Source: CAUZWH01 sp965224275
GTDB taxonomy: Bacteria > Pseudomonadota > Alphaproteobacteria > SHVV01
DNA: 64,000 nucleotides
Direction of reading: 5' to 3'
NCBI GenBank assembly: GCA_965224275.1
Contig: CBDCYR010000005.1
Location: forward strand, 124,001 to 188,000
The position numbers and the translations under genes were made by a program. Shown in pieces: positions 22,894-30,946 of the stretch. Each line of letters begins with the position of its first letter. Position 1 is the stretch's first letter. The notes under the pieces are model-generated. The model worked only from the letters and a program-made list of their open reading frames with translations, did no database searches and had not been told where the DNA came from.

Positions 22894-24809
22894 TCGCGGA
22901 AACTCCTGAGTTTTACTGAGCGGCTCGGGTGCCTAAGCTTGAGTAGCGCCTTTGCTTCAATCTGGCGGATCCGCTCGCGGGTGACCGAGAACTGCTGACC
23001 GACCTCCTCTAGGGTATGGTCGGTGTTCATCCCGATGCCAAATCGCATGCGAAGTATGCGCTCTTCGCGCGGCGTCAACGTTTCCAGAACACGATTGGTG
23101 GTCTCACGCAGATTGCTTTGAATCGCTGCATCCATCGGCGACACCGCATTTTTGTCCTCAATCAGATCGCCGAGTTGACTGTCTTCCTCTTCGCCGATCG
23201 GCGTTTCCAGACTGACCGGCTCTTTGGCAATCTTCAACACTTTGCGCACCTTGTCGATTGGCATGCCAAGCTTTGCAGCAAGTTCCTCCGGTATCGGCTC
23301 GCGGCCGATCTCGTGCAGCATCTGGCGGCTGGTCCGCATCACCTTGTTGCTTGCTTCGATCATATGCACCGGGATACGGATGGTGCGCCCTTGGTCGGCG
23401 ATCGAACGAGTTACGGCTTGGCGGATCCACCACGTTGCGTAGGTCGAAAATTTGTAGCCGCGACGGTATTCGAATTTGTCGACCGCCTTCATCAGGCCGA
23501 TATTGCCTTCCTGAATCAGGTCAAGAAATTGCGAACCGCGATAGAGGTATTTCTTAGCAATCGAAATCACCAAACGGAGGTTGGCTTCAACCATCTCCTT
23601 TTTGGCTTGAGCAGCGTCGCGTTCGCCCCGCTGCACGGTCTCGACGATGCGCCGAAATTCACCGATGTCGAGCGACGTAGCCTGCGAAACCTTGGCAATT
23701 TCGCCACGAAGTTCCTTGATCGGGGAGGCCTCGTTCATGGCAAACTCACGCCAACCCGGCTCCTTTAGCCGCCGCACTCGGGATAGCCAACGCGGTTCCA
23801 GCTCGTGGCCGATATGGTGGGCGAGGAAGCCTTCTCGGCTTACGTTGTAACTTTCGGCCAGGCGCAACAGCCGGCCTTCGAAACCGCGCAAACGACGGTT
23901 GAGGCCATAGAGCTGATCCATCAACCCTTCGATGCGGTTGTTGTTGAGATGCACGCCCTCCATCAGAACGATCAATTCCTGCTTAAGTTTATCGTGGCGT
24001 TTCTGCAATGCGGGTGGCGCTTCATTCGAGTCGCGTGGCTCGACCAGTTGTGTCTGCAGCCGATGGAACCTTCGGTGGGTTGACGCAATTTTGTCGAAGG
24101 TCTTGATCACGTTCGGCTTGAGCGCTTCCTCTTTTGCCGATAGTGAGATGCTGTCACCCTCATCATCGGCATCATCTCCGCTGTCTTGATCGGCATCCGC
24201 GACGACCGCATCCGAGTTTGCGCCATGTTTATAGGTCGCATCGAGATCGATGATGTTGCGAAGCAGCACTTGATCGTTTTTTAACGCGTCGCGCCATCTG
24301 GCGATCGCCTGGATTGTTATCGGACTCTCACAGATCCCCCCAATCATGGTTTTGCGGCCTGCTTCAATGCGCTTGGCGATTTCCACCTCGCCCTGGCGCG
24401 ACAGGAGTTCGATAGAGCCCATTTCACGGAAGTACATGCGCACCGGGTCGTCGGTGCGTTCCAACGGCGTATTGGTTGTGATCGCCGGAAGTGGGTTCGG
24501 CCCAACTTCAACAATCGCTGTCGTTTCACTCGCCGGCGCCGCTTCTTCCTCGCCTTCCTCGGTTTCTATGACGTTGATACCCATCTCAGACAACAGTGAC
24601 ATCGCGTCTTCAATTTGCTCTGACGACGCTCGATCGGGCGGCAATAGTCGGTTGAGTTCGTCGCTGGTGACATACCCTCGGCTCTTAGCCTGTTTCAGCA
24701 AACGCGCGAAATATTCCTGCGTTAAGTCGATCAGCGGACCATCGGGCGCCTGCTCCGGCGCCCGGTCTTCAGTTTCTTCAACGATCGTGGCCGCGGTCAC
24801 CATTAACAT
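22890..24809 (-). CDS. rpoD: RNA polymerase primary sigma factor RpoD
   Basis: A 639-residue housekeeping sigma-70. Region 1.1 fills the first 80 or so residues (LTQEYFARLLKQAKSRGYVTSDELNRLLP). Region 1.2 carries DDPVRMYFREMGSIELLSRQGE. An acidic non-conserved insert (about 195-225) follows. Region 2 has NLRLVISIAKKY, IQEGNIGLMKAVDKFEYRRG and FSTYATWWIRQA. Region 3 is RSIADQGRTIRIPVHM, and region 4 ends in EEVGQQFSVTRERIRQIEAKALLKLRHP. The ATG at 24809 has GGGAG four bases upstream. dnaG, its usual neighbour, is absent from the adjoining 500 bp. The stop codon lies in the CTAG of repeat R3. Confidence 0.97.
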   Translation of the reverse strand: MLMVTAATIVEETEDRAPEQAPDGPLIDLTQEYFARLLKQAKSRGYVTSDELNRLLPPDRASSEQIEDAMSLLSEMGINVIETEEGEEEAAPASETTAIVEVGPNPLPAITTNTPLERTDDPVRMYFREMGSIELLSRQGEVEIAKRIEAGRKTMIGGICESPITIQAIARWRDALKNDQVLLRNIIDLDATYKHGANSDAVVADADQDSGDDADDEGDSISLSAKEEALKPNVIKTFDKIASTHRRFHRLQTQLVEPRDSNEAPPALQKRHDKLKQELIVLMEGVHLNNNRIEGLMDQLYGLNRRLRGFEGRLLRLAESYNVSREGFLAHHIGHELEPRWLSRVRRLKEPGWREFAMNEASPIKELRGEIAKVSQATSLDIGEFRRIVETVQRGERDAAQAKKEMVEANLRLVISIAKKYLYRGSQFLDLIQEGNIGLMKAVDKFEYRRGYKFSTYATWWIRQAVTRSIADQGRTIRIPVHMIEASNKVMRTSRQMLHEIGREPIPEELAAKLGMPIDKVRKVLKIAKEPVSLETPIGEEEDSQLGDLIEDKNAVSPMDAAIQSNLRETTNRVLETLTPREERILRMRFGIGMNTDHTLEEVGQQFSVTRERIRQIEAKALLKLRHPSRSVKLRSFRD

Positions 24810-25362
24810 GTACTCCCGTTGTCATCTCCAGCGGCACCAGCGTAATGGCCGTGGTTAGCGGCCGCGCCTCGCTCCGACCGACCAATCAATTGCGACCGAG
24901 GATTCGCGAAAGCAACAGAACGCCAAACCCGCCGCAAAGTGACGGTTGGTTTTTTCCAAGCGCTATAGCCGGCCGATTGGGTGTGAGGCCAGAGATGAAG
25001 ATTCGCCCTTCGCAAGCACCACCCCTGATCATCTAAGTGATTTAGAGCGATCATCGAAAAGTTCGAGGTCAGGCATTGTGCTGATCGTCGGCGCAAGAAC
25101 TGAAATACAGTTCTGAACCCGTTATCTCGCGTTGAGAGAAAATTATGTAAAAGCCAGAATACTATTAGTGCATATTATTATCTGAGAATTATCAGGAGTA
25201 CCTCCAGCAACTTCTTTTCGCAACATAAACATGATATTATTTGGTTTTTCATATACTGCGAATACCTATCTTCACCTCTCGGATGCTTGAGTTCAACCAA
25301 CCATGGCGCCCTATTCTCCCCTCCGGCGATAACGGCGATCAACTTCGATCGGATCCTACGGC
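24810..25362. other. Gene-free stretch with an AT-rich island
   Basis: No credible gene lies in these 553 bases between the divergent rpoD and DUF1488 genes. The rpoD promoter should be in the first 100-200 bases but I could not fix a convincing -35/-10 pair. From about 25130 to 25285 the sequence turns strikingly AT-rich (runs such as attattatctg and tattatttggtttttc) against a GC-rich background. A short palindrome ggagtacctcc is at about 25196-25206. Promoters, a small RNA or a scar of foreign DNA are possible. Confidence 0.6.
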
Positions 25363-25632
25363 GTGGCGTTGAGCTTCCCCAACCAGAGTCGGAGTTTCGA
25401 CGCGACGAAGAATCGCGTCCGTTTTTGGGGCTATGACAGCGCGATCGAGATCTCGTTCTTTATGGAAGCCGAGGCTCTCAAGAAGTTCTATCCCGAGATG
25501 GGCGGCGCGGAGGCCGGCGTTCTGAAGGCATTCGATGACGCGAGAGAGCGAATTCATGAAGTTGCCGATAGAATCTATGTCAAAGGACGAAAAAGCGCTT
25601 ACGCCTACACGCTCGCGATCGGAGACTTTTGA
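25363..25632 (+). CDS. DUF1488 family protein
   Basis: An 89-residue protein matching the DUF1488 pattern: FPNQSRSFDATKNRVRFWGYDSAIEISFFMEAEAL, then AFDDARERIHEVADRIY and a final YTLAIGDF strand. The family is small, common in proteobacteria, and without known function. It begins at GTG with only a weak ribosome-binding site. Nothing next to it suggests a pathway. Another frame open from 25535 to 25846 overlaps its end but has no family likeness. Confidence 0.75.
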   Translation: MALSFPNQSRSFDATKNRVRFWGYDSAIEISFFMEAEALKKFYPEMGGAEAGVLKAFDDARERIHEVADRIYVKGRKSAYAYTLAIGDF

Positions 25633-25866
25633 TCGGCTGGCGGTGTCCCACTCTCAGTCGGCACCTTCATTTCGTCAGCCGGTGGTTCTTGGCCAGGCGA
25701 AATCGTATCGTGTGACCGCGGAGCCCCGTCGACGATCCGCATATGGCACGCCAACGTGTGCGAACCGCTGCTTTGTGCTCCTCACCGATGGCACCGTAAT
25801 TTCCCGAATTGGTGAAGCGCGGTCCCCCAAAGCCGACCTTAGCTAGGGCCAAGGAGAGCAGACACA

Positions 25867-26127
25867 ATGGCAAATCCAAAAAGTGCACGCGATGAAGCGG
25901 CTCGCCAAAAAGCCGCAGAGTTGCGTGCCAAGACTAAGCAAGATGCGGCCGACGCCGTCAAGGAAGTCGAGCAAGCCCGTATCGTCGAAACCGAGAAGAC
26001 CGGCCGCCTGCGCGCGTTACGTCTCGCCAAGGAGGCGGCAGAAAAAGAAGCAGCTGAAAAAGAAGCCGCAACCCTCGCGGCCGGTGACGAGAAAACGGTT
26101 CAGCGCAAACGTACCGTTCGTTACTGA
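25867..26127 (+). CDS. Small Ala/Lys/Glu-rich coiled-coil protein
   Basis: An 86-residue, highly charged and probably wholly helical protein (ARQKAAELRAKTKQDAADAVKEVEQ, then LRLAKEAAEKEAAEKEAATLA) ending in a basic tail KRKRTVRY-like segment. It has no signal peptide. AGGAGAG lies eight bases before the ATG. I do not recognise a family. Composition resembles small nucleoid-associated or stress-type helical proteins, but that is only an impression. Confidence 0.5.
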   Translation: MANPKSARDEAARQKAAELRAKTKQDAADAVKEVEQARIVETEKTGRLRALRLAKEAAEKEAAEKEAATLAAGDEKTVQRKRTVRY

Positions 26128-26312
26128 TTGCTCGGAAAAGAGCCAAATCGCGTCCGGCGTTCAGAGATTTGCGGCGGGTGATTACAACGATGGCGTCCCC
26201 AGGGTACGGGATACCCGGGACCGCGACCGTGGAGCGTTTACCATTACGTCGACTTTTGGGGAAGTCGAGCCGTTGACACCAGCGCGGCTTAAACGCGTCT
26301 ACCAAGAGATAA

Positions 26313-26338
26313 GAAAAAAGCCCCGCACGAGGCGGGGC
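26313..26338 (-). terminator. Rho-independent terminator after the flagellin gene
   Basis: On the minus strand a seven-base GCCCCGC/GCGGGGC stem with a CTCGT loop is followed directly by six T. It lies about 50 bases past the flagellin stop codon. In the plus direction the tail is only weakly T-rich, so it mainly serves the minus strand. Confidence 0.85.
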
Positions 26339-26390
26339 GGTTTCTCAAGGACTCTGAAATTGGACGGGTTTCTGGCCGATGGCTGCGTGA

Positions 26391-27208
26391 CTACTGGAAT
26401 AGGGCCAGAATGCTCTGCGGTCCTGCGTTGGCAATTGCCAGCGCCTGCACGCCGAGCTGCTGTTTGATCTGCAACGCTTGCAGGGCAGCGCTTTCTTCGG
26501 CCAGATCGGCATCAACCAGATTGCCGAGACCCTCCTTGAGGATATCGATCAGCTGTTGCGTGAATTCGGATTGAACCTCGATGCGTTTGGCCGAGGAGCC
26601 GAGCGAGGCGAGCTTGTCGGCGATTAAGTTGATTGCTGTGTTGATTGACGTCAACGCGGCGCTCGCGCCCAAGCTCGTATTCAGCACGCTGGAGCTGATC
26701 CCCAAGCTGAGGACGTCCATAGCCTGCGCGCTGACGGTAATGGTGCTGCCGCGTCAACCGTGCTCAAAACTGTCAGGTTGGTGGCACCCGAGGTGATCAA
26801 GTTGGTGTTGTTGAATTCGGCTGAGACAACGATGGTGGTTAACTGATCACGGAGCGACGTGAAGTCGTTGTTCAAAGCCGTGCGTGACGCCGAGTCCAGG
26901 CCGGCCTGGTTGGCCTGCACGACTTTCGCTTTCATATCCGTCAACAAGTCGGCGATCGACTTACCGGCTTGGATTGCGACGTTGACGATCGAATCGCCGG
27001 TGGCCAGGGCGATCTTGACCGATTCGATACCCTTGATGTCGCCCCGCAGCCGCGTCGCGATTGCGAAGTTGGAGGCATCGTCTTTCGGACCATTGACCCG
27101 CAAGCCCGTGGTGATCCGGAGTTGCGTGACCTCAAGCTGACTGGTGGTTTTGTTAAGTTGTTGGAGTGCGACAAACGCGCCAACGTTGGTGTTGATAGAG
27201 AAGCCCAT
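26391..27208 (-). pseudogene. Flagellin, frameshifted
   Basis: The N-terminal D0/D1 half (MGFSINTNVGAFVALQQLNKT, RITTGLRVNGPKDDASNFAIATRLRGD) is in one frame to about 26750. The C-terminal half (ITVSAQAMDVLSLGISSSVLN to AIANAGPQSILALFQ) continues in another. One G missing near 26750-26752, in a GCGGC context, would restore a single protein of about 272 residues, the normal length for a short alphaproteobacterial flagellin. AAAGGAAG precedes the ATG and a terminator follows, so the unit is otherwise complete. It is either a recent pseudogene or an assembly error. No other flagellar gene is in the window. Confidence 0.85.
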
Positions 27209-27787
27209 TCTGTTCTTCCTTTCATAGCGAACATTCTATTCGCCCGGCACGGCACCGCTTATCTTGTCGCCTATTTGTTAATGAATGGTTACCTACCCGT
27301 TCAGTGGTGAACTGAACGTCTCTCACATAAGAAAAGCCCCGCCATTAGGCGCGGCTCTTTCGCGCGGCTCTTTCGCGCGGCTCTTTCGAATGTCGGATGT
27401 AAGTGTCCGGAGAACTAATTACGCCGACGTGGAGTAGGGAACAGCGCTTTCTTAAAGGCAGATTAACGCGAGCTGAACAGATACGGTTGCACCTGCGGCA
27501 AGTACAACTATTGCGCCGCCCGATGGACGACTTTGCTATTCCGCCTGGTGACGCATGAAACAGTGGCGAACCGTGCCGTATGCCATGAACGAGAACAAGC
27601 CAAGGCCCAGCGCCCGTGGGCCGTAGTTTGAAGAAGCCGGCTTTGAGTTACCGGGACCATCTAGCGTCCCGCGTAGTCCCGGCCAATCCCAGCTATTCCC
27701 GCCCAAAACACCAGCGGGGTTTCCGCATATTTCCGTACATTTGGGAGAAGGGCGCTTGGTCTAGGCCAAAAACCGCAGAAAGTATGG
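27209..27787. other. Gene-free stretch upstream of flagellin
   Basis: These 579 bases between the flagellin start and tRNA-Glu hold no gene I can support. They contain a perfect hairpin (GTTCAGT and ACTGAAC arms, 27299-27317) and a short GC stem GCCCCGCC/GGCGCGGC running into a T-rich tandem repeat (27349-27387). An AT-rich patch about 60 bases upstream of the flagellin start (27268-27290) is the likely promoter area, but no sigma-28 or sigma-54 match is good enough to call. Confidence 0.6.
27349..27387. repeat. Three tandem 13-bp repeats
   Basis: Three exact head-to-tail copies of gcgcggctctttc. The first also forms the 3' arm and T-rich tail of a plus-strand stem starting at 27336 (GCCCCGCC, ATTA loop, GGCGCGGC), so a terminator tail appears to have been triplicated by slippage. 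Confidence 0.85.
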
Positions 27788-27860
27788 CGTCCCCAAGGGG
27801 AGTCGAACCCCTGTTTTCGGCGTGAGAGGCCGATGTCCTGGGCCACTAGACGATGGGGAC
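27788..27860 (-). tRNA. tRNA-Glu (anticodon CTC)
   Basis: On the minus strand a cloverleaf of 73 nt folds fully. The acceptor stem is GTCCCCA/TGGGGAC with discriminator G, the D arm GTCTAGTGGCCCAGGAC, and the anticodon stem TCGGC/GCCGA around loop CTCTCAC, whose middle CTC reads GAG codons. The T arm is AGGGG-TTCGACT-CCCCT. CCA is not encoded. It follows the threonine-aldolase operon's 3' end by 56 bases. Confidence 0.95.
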
Positions 27861-27916
27861 CGCAGCACCGCCTTGGTCATAGTAGGGATGGGCGCCTCAA
27901 TCAAGGCCAACAAATC

Positions 27917-28990
27917 TCATGATTTGGCGGCGCGATTTGCGTCCACGGCAAATCCGCGCACCATCTCGACCAACCTATCGACGTCGGCTTGCGGCGTGTT
28001 GAACGCGCAGACCAGACGCATGATCACCGGCGTACCCGTGTTCCAGCGATAGGCGCCGATATTCGCCTGCTCGATCTGTCGGGCCAACGCCTCGCCGACC
28101 TCGATAAAGAGCTCATTGGCCTGACATGGATAAGCCAGCGACACCCCAGGGATCGCCGCCAACCCAGCTGCTAACTGCGCGGCCCGACCGTTCGCATGAC
28201 CGGCGAGCCTGAGCCACAGATCATCCGTGGCCATCACTTCGAGTTGCGCGGCGGCAAAACGCATCTTGGAAAACAGGTGCCCGGCTCGCTTGCGGCGCCA
28301 GGCAAAAGCCTCGAAATCCTCCGCGGCGAAATTGGCGGCGTCGAAGAAAATGACGGCCTCGGCCGCGAGGGCGCCATTTTTGGTGGCGCCAAACGAGAGC
28401 ACCTCCACCCCGGCCCGCCACGTCGCCTGCGCTGGCGTGCAGCCCAGATGGGCGATCGCATTGGCCAGGCGGGCACCGTCCATATGTAATCGCAGGCCTC
28501 GCGCTCGCGCGACCCCACTGAGCGCCGTCACCTCGTCCGGCGTATAGACCGTGCCGGCCTCGGTTGCCTGCGAGAGGCTCAGTGCAGTGCGCTTGACACT
28601 GTGGGGAAAGCGCTCGACCTCGGCCGCCAACGTCGCGTCCAAACCGTCGGCGGTTATTTTGGCGGCGTCGCCATCGACCAGCATCAGCTTACAGCCGCCG
28701 GAATAGAATTCCGGTGCGCCGGCTTCGTCGGTCGCGATATGCGACATCGCGTGGCAATACACCGAACCATAAGGTGGGCACAGCATCGCCAGCGCTAGTG
28801 AATTGGCGGCTGTTCCGGTTGCAACCGGAAACACGCGCACCGGCGTCTCGAACAGCGACGAATACAGCGCGTCGAGGGCACCGCTGATCCCGTCGCCGCC
28901 GTAAGGCGCGGCAGTTCCGTCATTGGCGCGCTCGATCGCTGCCATAATCTCGGGCGCAATGCCGGCGATGTTGTCGCTGCCAAAATTCAT
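27917..28990 (-). CDS. ltaE: Low-specificity threonine aldolase
   Basis: A 357-residue PLP enzyme splitting L-threonine or allo-threonine to glycine and acetaldehyde. Family marks are the MNFGSDNIAGIAPEI start, the Y-G-G-D phosphate region, HMDGARLANA, which holds the cofactor-ring Asp, and the PLP lysine in LSFGATKNGAL. The ATG at 28990 lies five bases after GAGGAA; a start at 29002 would overlap the preceding gene. It is last in a minus-strand operon after the JAMM protein and a small membrane protein. Related beta-hydroxy amino acid aldolases such as phenylserine aldolase cannot be excluded. Confidence 0.88.
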   Translation of the reverse strand: MNFGSDNIAGIAPEIMAAIERANDGTAAPYGGDGISGALDALYSSLFETPVRVFPVATGTAANSLALAMLCPPYGSVYCHAMSHIATDEAGAPEFYSGGCKLMLVDGDAAKITADGLDATLAAEVERFPHSVKRTALSLSQATEAGTVYTPDEVTALSGVARARGLRLHMDGARLANAIAHLGCTPAQATWRAGVEVLSFGATKNGALAAEAVIFFDAANFAAEDFEAFAWRRKRAGHLFSKMRFAAAQLEVMATDDLWLRLAGHANGRAAQLAAGLAAIPGVSLAYPCQANELFIEVGEALARQIEQANIGAYRWNTGTPVIMRLVCAFNTPQADVDRLVEMVRGFAVDANRAAKS

Positions 28991-28998
28991 CCGGTTCC

Positions 28999-29496
28999 TC
29001 ATTGATTCCCATCGAGCGCATTCAAGCCGGGGCCGGCGATCACGGGTCGGTCGTGGTCGGGGATCCAGTCGCTGGTATGGAGGGGTATCTCGCGGAAGCT
29101 TTGGCGCCCTCCGTCCTGCATGATGGTGTGGGCCGAGGTGAGCACCGCCTCACCCGCCAACACCGAGGTAACCAGCCAAACGAGATCCGGCTCCCAGGCG
29201 TGGTCGAGGTCGCGTGACGAGGGCTGGGCCGATTGGTCGGGATGCGAGTGGTAGAGGCCCACGACATGATCGTCACTGCCCCGCAATCGACGCTGCAGGT
29301 CGAGACGCAAAGCAGGATCGATCTCAAAAGACACGGCCCGGTCCGATGCGACGTTGTCGCTCGCGACGACTTGGCGAACGTGGCAGCAATCAGCGGTTAT
29401 CCAACAACCGACCAGCAGACCGCAGACTTCCTCCGGATAACCCGTTTGCGCGGCATCGACGATAGCTTTGAGATCGATTGGACTGAGCGTAATCAC
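28999..29496 (-). CDS. JAMM/MPN-domain metalloprotease-like protein (Mov34/JAB)
   Basis: A 165-residue protein with a complete JAMM motif: Glu22/23 in YPEEVCGLLVG, then His83, His85, Ser93 and Asp96 in the H-x-H-x7-S-x2-D arrangement (LYHSHPDQSAQPSSRD). Zn hydrolases of this type cleave isopeptide or C-terminal peptide bonds; bacterial single-domain forms often trim ThiS/MoaD-like sulfur carriers. No such carrier gene is adjacent. It starts at a GTG overlapping the upstream gene's stop by GTGA, and ends eight bases before the threonine-aldolase gene, so the three are co-transcribed. Confidence 0.85.
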   Translation of the reverse strand: MITLSPIDLKAIVDAAQTGYPEEVCGLLVGCWITADCCHVRQVVASDNVASDRAVSFEIDPALRLDLQRRLRGSDDHVVGLYHSHPDQSAQPSSRDLDHAWEPDLVWLVTSVLAGEAVLTSAHTIMQDGGRQSFREIPLHTSDWIPDHDRPVIAGPGLNALDGNQ

Positions 29497-29783
29497 GGCG
29501 CCACGACCAAGTCGATGGCCCCCAAATTTCGTCCCGTCGCGAGATCGATCAACAGCAGTCGCGGCGGGCGATCGGCGAACTCAAGACGCACGATAGCGCG
29601 GCCGTCGCCGATCGAGGTCCCAACAACGCGCGCGCCGGCTGGGATCTCCACGGTCTGCGGATCGAAACTCGGCACCGAGTCCGGCGCCTGCGCGGCGCGA
29701 TTGGCGATGGTCGTTACGATGATCGTAATCATCACAACGATGGCAACGCTCATGCCTATCACCAACACCTTGAGGCCTTGCAT
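29493..29783 (-). CDS. Small single-pass membrane protein (DUF6476-like)
   Basis: A 96-residue protein. An N-terminal membrane helix (VLVIGMSVAIVVMITIIVTTIA, about residues 6-27) is followed by a periplasmic or cytosolic beta-rich part with RLEFADRPPRLLLIDLATGRNLGAIDL. It is like small alphaproteobacterial membrane proteins of the DUF6476 kind often found next to rluD, a link I remember rather than can prove. The ATG at 29783 lies only 21 bases from the divergent rluD start, so the two promoters must overlap or lie inside each other's genes. Confidence 0.65.
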   Translation of the reverse strand: MQGLKVLVIGMSVAIVVMITIIVTTIANRAAQAPDSVPSFDPQTVEIPAGARVVGTSIGDGRAIVRLEFADRPPRLLLIDLATGRNLGAIDLVVAP

Positions 29784-29804
29784 GTTTCGGTTCAGTCTCC
29801 GTGG

Positions 29805-30809
29805 ATGACCGGTTCGCCAGAAGCTGACCTCGGTGCGGCCGTTCACCGCGTTGTGACGGCGGCTGACTCGGCGGGGCAACGAATAGACCGCGTTCTTGCG
29901 GAGGCACTGCCCAGCCTCTCCCGGGCGCGCATCAAATCGCTTATCGAAGCGGGCCAGGTCGAGGTCGACGGCGCGAACTTAGACGCCGCCTCCCGACGGG
30001 TCAAACCAGACCAAGTGATCGTCGTTAGCGTGCCGGCACCGCGAGATCCGGTGCCGCGCGCCCAGGCGATCGAACTCGAGATAGTTTTTGAAGACGACGC
30101 CCTCATCGTGATCAATAAACCGGCGGGATTGGTGGTCCATCCCGCGCCCGGTAACCCCGACCGTACTCTGGTCAACGCCCTCATCCATCATTGCGGTGAC
30201 GGGTTGCGCGGTATTGGCGGTGTTCGTCGACCCGGAATCGTGCACCGTCTCGATAAGAATACCAGCGGCCTATTGGTTGCCGCCAAGACCGACGACGCCC
30301 ACCAATCGCTGGTACGGCAATTCGCCGCGCACAGTATTGAACGCGCCTATTTCGCGATCGTCTGGGGCGTCCCGGCGCCACACCAAGACACGATTCGCAG
30401 CCAGATCGGCCGCAGCCGGCACGACCGTAAAAAAATGGCGGTGGTTACGCGCGGCGGCAAGGCGGCGGTAACCCATTATCGCGTCCGCGAAGTGGTCAGT
30501 GGCGGGGCACTGGCATTGGTGGAATGCCGGCTCGAAACCGGCCGCACCCATCAGATCAGGGTGCATCTGGCAAACGCTGGTTACCCGGTGGTGGGTGACC
30601 CCACCTACGGGCACCGTCGCGGCCACAGACTTCGCGCCGTGCCCGAGAGTCAACGCGCCGCGGTTGCTGCCTTCGGGCGTCAGGCATTGCATGCCTTCCG
30701 CCTCGCCTTCGAGCACCCGAAAACCCAAAAAACTCTGGATTTTGAAACGAAATTACCCATCGAAATGAAAAACCTATTGATTCGATTAGACTCACAGCTG
30801 GCGCATTGA
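29805..30809 (+). CDS. rluD: Ribosomal large subunit pseudouridine synthase RluD
   Basis: A 334-residue RluA/RluD-family enzyme that isomerises uridines in helix 69 of 23S rRNA. An S4 RNA-binding domain covers about residues 25-85 (DRVLAEALPSLSRARIKSLIEAGQVEVDG). The catalytic domain has the motif HRLDKNTSGLLV with the nucleophilic Asp near residue 149. The late LETGRTHQIRVHLANAGYPVVGD segment is diagnostic. The ATG at 29805 lacks a strong ribosome-binding site; a TTG at 29778 is less likely. It is followed by rpoH on the same strand, the usual alphaproteobacterial order. Confidence 0.92.
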   Translation: MTGSPEADLGAAVHRVVTAADSAGQRIDRVLAEALPSLSRARIKSLIEAGQVEVDGANLDAASRRVKPDQVIVVSVPAPRDPVPRAQAIELEIVFEDDALIVINKPAGLVVHPAPGNPDRTLVNALIHHCGDGLRGIGGVRRPGIVHRLDKNTSGLLVAAKTDDAHQSLVRQFAAHSIERAYFAIVWGVPAPHQDTIRSQIGRSRHDRKKMAVVTRGGKAAVTHYRVREVVSGGALALVECRLETGRTHQIRVHLANAGYPVVGDPTYGHRRGHRLRAVPESQRAAVAAFGRQALHAFRLAFEHPKTQKTLDFETKLPIEMKNLLIRLDSQLAH

Positions 30810-30946
30810 ATGCGCCCTGGCCTGTTCATACATAATTGGAAATGTGCCCGACATGCGCACGACGCGGCCGGGCGGAACGTGCAGGTCCGAAAGCGGGATC
30901 TGCGAAACAATTTGGGGGTCCGTGGCAAGCGGATACACAAAAAGTT

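Noticed and set aside
25535..25846. Open frame overlapping the DUF1488 gene
   Set aside because: About 100-bp overlap, no family resemblance and no better start signal; kept out of the annotation.
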